The notes beneath the pieces were generated by a model. The model did no database searches and was not told the origin of the DNA. It saw only the letters and a list, made by a program, of their open reading frames with translations. A program made the position numbers and the translations under genes. From NCBI GenBank assembly GCA_016295145.1, contig JAEDLR010000023.1:1-25928 (forward strand): a stretch of 25,928 bases of DNA. Reading direction: 5' to 3'. Shown here piece after piece: positions 22,731 to 25,928 of this stretch; positions within the stretch are counted from its first letter, which is position 1, and every line of letters begins with the position of its first letter. This stretch comes from Oscillospiraceae bacterium (GTDB taxonomy: Bacteria > Bacillota > Clostridia > Oscillospirales > Ruminococcaceae).

Positions 22731-22759
22731 TTGACAAAATGGTGAAAATATGGTATGAT
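22731..22759 (+). promoter_or_regulatory. Sigma-A type promoter of tepA
   Basis: TTGACA (22731-22736) and TATGAT (22754-22759) have a 17-base spacer, and transcription should start about 85 bases before the tepA ATG. Confidence 0.8.
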
Positions 22760-22849
22760 ATTCCGGTAAGCTTTCCTATATTATATGTATATCCGCATCC
22801 GAATTGCAAACACTGTGCTCTACAGCGTCAGCCGGAGGTGGAGTAGTAT

Positions 22850-23566
22850 ATGGAAAAGCATGCGAATTCGACAAAATCCCAGGAAAGCCGATTCCCTGTA
22901 TCGGATATTACACTGGAACTGCTGGAGAAACTCGGTGCCCTGCCTGTCTATCATGCCAAGCATACGATTTATTGTCTGAACATTGTCGGACAGATCGAGG
23001 GGCATTCTCTTTTGCCCGAAACCTGCAAAACTACAAAGTATGAGCATCTTCTGCCGCTGCTTGCTGCCATCGAGCAGGAGCGTACCGTAGAGGGCTTGTT
23101 GATTTTACTGAATACCGTGGGCGGCGATGTCGAAGCAGGTCTTGCCCTTGCCGAGATGATCGCAGGCATGGAGCTGCCGTCTGTATCCTTGGTGTTGGGC
23201 GGCGGACATTCCATCGGTGTACCACTGGCAGTTTCGGCGAAGCAGTCGTTGATTGTGCCGTCTGCGTCGATGACCGTTCATCCCGTGCGAATGAACGGCA
23301 CTTTGATGGGCGTTCCCCAGGCCATGCACTGTGTCGAGGGGATGCAGGAGCGTATTCTGCAATTTGTGGCATCGCACAGTCATATCAGTCGGGATGCGTT
23401 GTACGCACTGATGACCCGTACCGATGCACTTGTCATGGATTTTGGAAGCGTGCTGGACGGACAGCAGGCAGTGGAAGCGGGTCTGATTGATTCCGTCGGC
23501 AGCATCTCTGATGCGATCCACGCATTGTATGCGCAAATTGAGGCAGCACAGACGCGCTATCCGTAA
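22850..23566 (+). CDS. tepA: ClpP-class serine protease, TepA/YmfB-like
   Basis: The 238-residue cytosolic protein has the ClpP/crotonase-like fold of the translocation-enhancing protein TepA. Visible are LILLNTVGGDVEAGLALAEMI (84-104), the nucleophile Ser121 in GGGHSIGVPLAVSAK, and the histidine candidate His144 in MTVHPVRMNG. The late DFGSVLDGQQAVEAGLIDSVG corresponds to the ClpP head region, where an acidic residue completes the triad. In Bacillus, the homologue ymfB lies immediately upstream of spoIIIE, and the same neighbourhood (with uppP between) is seen here, which supports the call. Its physiological role, possibly in protein export or spore development, is uncertain. A GGAGG site precedes ATG 22850. 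Confidence 0.85.
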   Translation: MEKHANSTKSQESRFPVSDITLELLEKLGALPVYHAKHTIYCLNIVGQIEGHSLLPETCKTTKYEHLLPLLAAIEQERTVEGLLILLNTVGGDVEAGLALAEMIAGMELPSVSLVLGGGHSIGVPLAVSAKQSLIVPSASMTVHPVRMNGTLMGVPQAMHCVEGMQERILQFVASHSHISRDALYALMTRTDALVMDFGSVLDGQQAVEAGLIDSVGSISDAIHALYAQIEAAQTRYP

Positions 23567-23629
23567 TCTGTTCATCTGCGCCCTATGGGGCGTACATATT
23601 CTGCAAAATCAGTTCATATGGAGGAAAAC

Positions 23630-24451
23630 ATGGAAATCATCAACGCCATTGTGCAGGCAATCATTCAAGGTCTCACGGAATTTTTACCAGTATCCAGTTC
23701 GGGGCATCTACGACTTTATCAGGCCATCACAGGGCAATCGGTAGAGGAAGGCACCTTTATGCTCGTGATTCTGCATCTCGGAACATTGGTTGCCGTATTC
23801 TTTGCGTTCCGCAGTACCATTCTTGCGCTTCTCAAGGAGTTCGGGCGGCTCATCAAAGATGTTTTCACGGGCAAATTCAAGTGGAAAGAAATGAACCCTG
23901 ACCGCCGTATGCTCATCATGCTTGTCATTTCGCTGGCACTGCTGATTCCCTTCTACCTCATCAAGGATATTTTTGAGAATATCACCTTACCGATTCTTGC
24001 ACTGTGCTTCTTGTATACCTCTGTGATTCTGTTTTTTGCCAACCGTGTGAAGAACAATACCAAAACCGCAGGTGAGATCACCGTGCGAGATGCCATTGTC
24101 ATCGGATTGTTCCAGTGTGTTGCACTGTTTCCCGGCGTATCCCGTTCCGGTTCTACGATCAGCGGTGCATTGTTCTCTGGTCTTGATAAGGAAACTGCCG
24201 TGCGCTATTCCTTTGTGCTGGGGATTCCTGCCATTCTGGGGGGCTGTGCTTCCGAGTTGATGGATGCTGCAAAAGGCACTTTTGAGGTGAACTGGCTCGC
24301 CGCAGGCATCGGATTTGTGACAGCAGCGGTAGTCGGCGTGCTTGCCATCAAGATGGTCAACTGGCTTATCAAGTCCGATAATTTCCATGTGTTTGCCATT
24401 TATACGTTGATCGTCAGCCTGTTTACCTTCGGCTACTGGATCATCAAGTGA
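23630..24451 (+). CDS. uppP: Undecaprenyl-diphosphatase
   Basis: UppP (BacA) dephosphorylates undecaprenyl diphosphate to recycle the lipid carrier for cell-wall synthesis and can give bacitracin resistance. The 273-residue membrane protein contains QGLTEFLPVSSSGHL (13-27) with Glu17, and FPGVSRSGSTISG (167-179) with Arg173, the two conserved active-site regions, plus about eight membrane segments. The start at 23630 is chosen because GGAGG lies five bases before it. The ATG at 23618 has no comparable ribosome site. It sits 63 bases after tepA and 44 bases before the FtsK gene, probably in one transcript. Confidence 0.96.
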   Translation: MEIINAIVQAIIQGLTEFLPVSSSGHLRLYQAITGQSVEEGTFMLVILHLGTLVAVFFAFRSTILALLKEFGRLIKDVFTGKFKWKEMNPDRRMLIMLVISLALLIPFYLIKDIFENITLPILALCFLYTSVILFFANRVKNNTKTAGEITVRDAIVIGLFQCVALFPGVSRSGSTISGALFSGLDKETAVRYSFVLGIPAILGGCASELMDAAKGTFEVNWLAAGIGFVTAAVVGVLAIKMVNWLIKSDNFHVFAIYTLIVSLFTFGYWIIK

Positions 24452-24495
24452 TTGCATACCTGATATACTGATATACATAGAAAGAAAGGATACTC

Positions 24496-25928
24496 ATGGC
24501 ACAAAAGAAAACGCCATCTGCTGCTGCGAAGTCAAAGAAAACCACATCTTCAAGTGGCAGCAGCAGTACTACTGCGAAGAAAAAATCCGCTGCTGCCAAG
24601 ACATCAGGTGCAGCCTCTAAAACAAATAGAACGCAGAGCAAGGGCAAGCAGACAAGTACTGCCGCCAAAGGAAAATCTGCCGCAAAGAAAACGGAAAAGC
24701 GCACGGTCAATCCACAGATTATTTCTGTGATTCTGTGCGCCGTCGGCATTTTTGTGGCATTGTTTTCGTTGTTTCCCGGTGCCAAATTCTGGCTGACATT
24801 GCATACAGTTCTGCGCGGATTGTTCGGTTTTTCGGTGTTTCCATTGGCATTGCTGATGTTCTATCTGGCGTACCGTGTGGTTGTGGATAACGAACAGGCA
24901 ATGCGTAAGCGTGCAATCTATGGCAGCCTGCTGATTGTCTTTATTAGTTCGTTTGTGCAGTTGTTTTTTGGCACCATTGTACCGAACCAGACCGTCTGGC
25001 AGTCACTGAAAGCACTGTATACCCAGGGTCAGACGCTGCGCGGCGGCGGTATGATCTCCGGTTTATTTGCCCTGCCATTGGTTGCTTTGTTTGATACCAT
25101 CGGTGCAAAGATTATCATTGTGTTGCTTACCGTGTTGATTCTCATGCTGCTGCTGAGCCTGAGTTTTGCAGATCTGCTACGCTATTGTACCAAACCTTTT
25201 GTATGGATCTGGGACGAGGTGGTGCATCTGGCAACTGACCGTGATGATAACGAGGACGCTTTTGAAGACGAAGATGATGATGACTTTGCAGATGAAACGG
25301 AAGATGTTGCAGACGGTGACGAGTTGCCCCCATGGGAGGATGCCACTGCCGAGCCTCCGAAAAAGCGCAAAACCACTGCAAAAAAGCAACCAGCCATAGC
25401 CGAGGATACGCCTCTGCCCCTTGATTTTTCCAACGAGCCCATTTCACCTCAGGAAGATCCGCCTATGATCAATGGTGCAGTGGTGGGCAGAGAGGCGTAT
25501 TCCAATATCGAGGTGGATGTTCCCATTTTTGACCACAACGCATCGGGTGAGCCCACAGAGTCCAATGCAGTGCAGTCAGGAGAGTTTGTCGGTGGCTTTT
25601 CGCCCGAGGATGAACTTGCGTTGAAAGATTTGATCGCCAATGCCGATGCTGTTCCCGAAAGCAATATACTGCAAACGGTGGAGGACGAGCTGGATGAAAG
25701 CCTGTATGCAGAAGAACAGCCGGTTCCCTATGTGGCACCACCGCTTTCGCTGTTGCATTATGCGGATAATGCAGCCAATGATGCCGATCGTTCCGCTGAA
25801 CTGAAAGAAAAGGCCAAACTTCTGGTGGATACCCTCGCAAGCTTTGGGGTGCAGGTCCGAATCACAGGGATCCGCCGCGGGCCGACGGTCACACGCTACG
25901 ATCTTGAACTCGAGGCCGGTGTGAAGCT
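24496..25928 (+). CDS. FtsK/SpoIIIE-family DNA translocase, N-terminal part (3' end outside window)
   Basis: The frame is open from ATG 24496 to the right edge (about 477 residues) and is incomplete. Family members are hexameric ATPases that pump DNA through the septum during division or sporulation. Residues 1-70 form a Lys/Ala/Ser/Thr-rich basic tail; 73-95, 104-127, 140-160, about 185-203 and 204-224 are membrane segments; about 245-430 is an acidic, proline-containing linker (a DEDDDDFADETED tract). Residues about 440-477 (AKLLVDTLASFGVQVRITGI, then RRGPTVTRYDLELEAGV) begin the FtsK alpha domain. The ATPase and gamma domains lie beyond the window. AAAGAAAGGA precedes the start. Whether this is the vegetative or the sporulation paralogue cannot be told; the TepA neighbour favours the SpoIIIE type. 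Confidence 0.9.
   Translation, partial: MAQKKTPSAAAKSKKTTSSSGSSSTTAKKKSAAAKTSGAASKTNRTQSKGKQTSTAAKGKSAAKKTEKRTVNPQIISVILCAVGIFVALFSLFPGAKFWLTLHTVLRGLFGFSVFPLALLMFYLAYRVVVDNEQAMRKRAIYGSLLIVFISSFVQLFFGTIVPNQTVWQSLKALYTQGQTLRGGGMISGLFALPLVALFDTIGAKIIIVLLTVLILMLLLSLSFADLLRYCTKPFVWIWDEVVHLATDRDDNEDAFEDEDDDDFADETEDVADGDELPPWEDATAEPPKKRKTTAKKQPAIAEDTPLPLDFSNEPISPQEDPPMINGAVVGREAYSNIEVDVPIFDHNASGEPTESNAVQSGEFVGGFSPEDELALKDLIANADAVPESNILQTVEDELDESLYAEEQPVPYVAPPLSLLHYADNAANDADRSAELKEKAKLLVDTLASFGVQVRITGIRRGPTVTRYDLELEAGVK

Overview
The window looks like chromosomal DNA of an anaerobic Firmicute of the class Clostridia, most likely a Ruminococcus-type member of the Oscillospiraceae. The reasons are a secreted glycoside hydrolase that ends in a type I dockerin (a cellulosome-type trait), a CD1247-family protein beside elongation factor P, a TepA-UppP-FtsK/SpoIIIE cluster, an FMN-riboswitch-controlled RibU, and many clean sigma-A promoters with 16-17 bp spacers. 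The genus is inference.

Layout. 1-1753: the 3' end of a large calcium-loop protein that carries a C39/papain-like cysteine peptidase domain, followed by a small membrane-anchored partner protein. 1763-2369: a decayed mobile patch, with an IS66 left end, a truncated tnpA and a serine-recombinase tail. 2635-3670 (minus): ssrA (tmRNA) with its terminator, then smpB with its own promoter. 3891-11465 (plus): a seven-gene polyamine operon, speA-speE-CASDH-nspC-unknown-aguA-aguB, with a promoter, a long leader and a terminator. 11479-12763 (minus): a class I aminotransferase. 12960-14227 (plus): efp and a CD1247-family acidic zinc-ribbon protein. 14262-15249: an FMN riboswitch, attenuator, ribU and terminator. 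15259-18602: an AraC-type regulator divergent from a GH43-CBM-dockerin enzyme. 18612-22604 (minus): a small unknown protein, a CPBP intramembrane protease, and an 802-residue proline-rich repeat protein, two of them with clear promoters. 22731-25928 (plus): tepA, uppP and the N-terminal part of an FtsK/SpoIIIE translocase that runs off the window.

How the genes work together. The polyamine operon encodes arginine to agmatine (SpeA), agmatine to N-carbamoylputrescine (AguA), then putrescine (AguB), and putrescine plus aspartate semialdehyde to carboxyspermidine (CASDH), then spermidine (NspC). A SpeE-like aminopropyltransferase is also present, but no speD is visible, and one operon gene has no known function. 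SmpB and tmRNA form the ribosome rescue system. EF-P relieves stalling at polyproline and could matter for the very proline-rich protein encoded at 20124-22532. The AraC regulator probably controls the adjacent polysaccharide-degrading enzyme.

No CRISPR array, rRNA or tRNA gene was seen. The items most worth following are the unknown operon gene, the speE/CASDH redundancy, the speA leader with an overlapping upstream reading frame, the two-class tandem-repeat protein, the peptidase/membrane-protein pair, and the mobile debris lying against the 3' end of ssrA.
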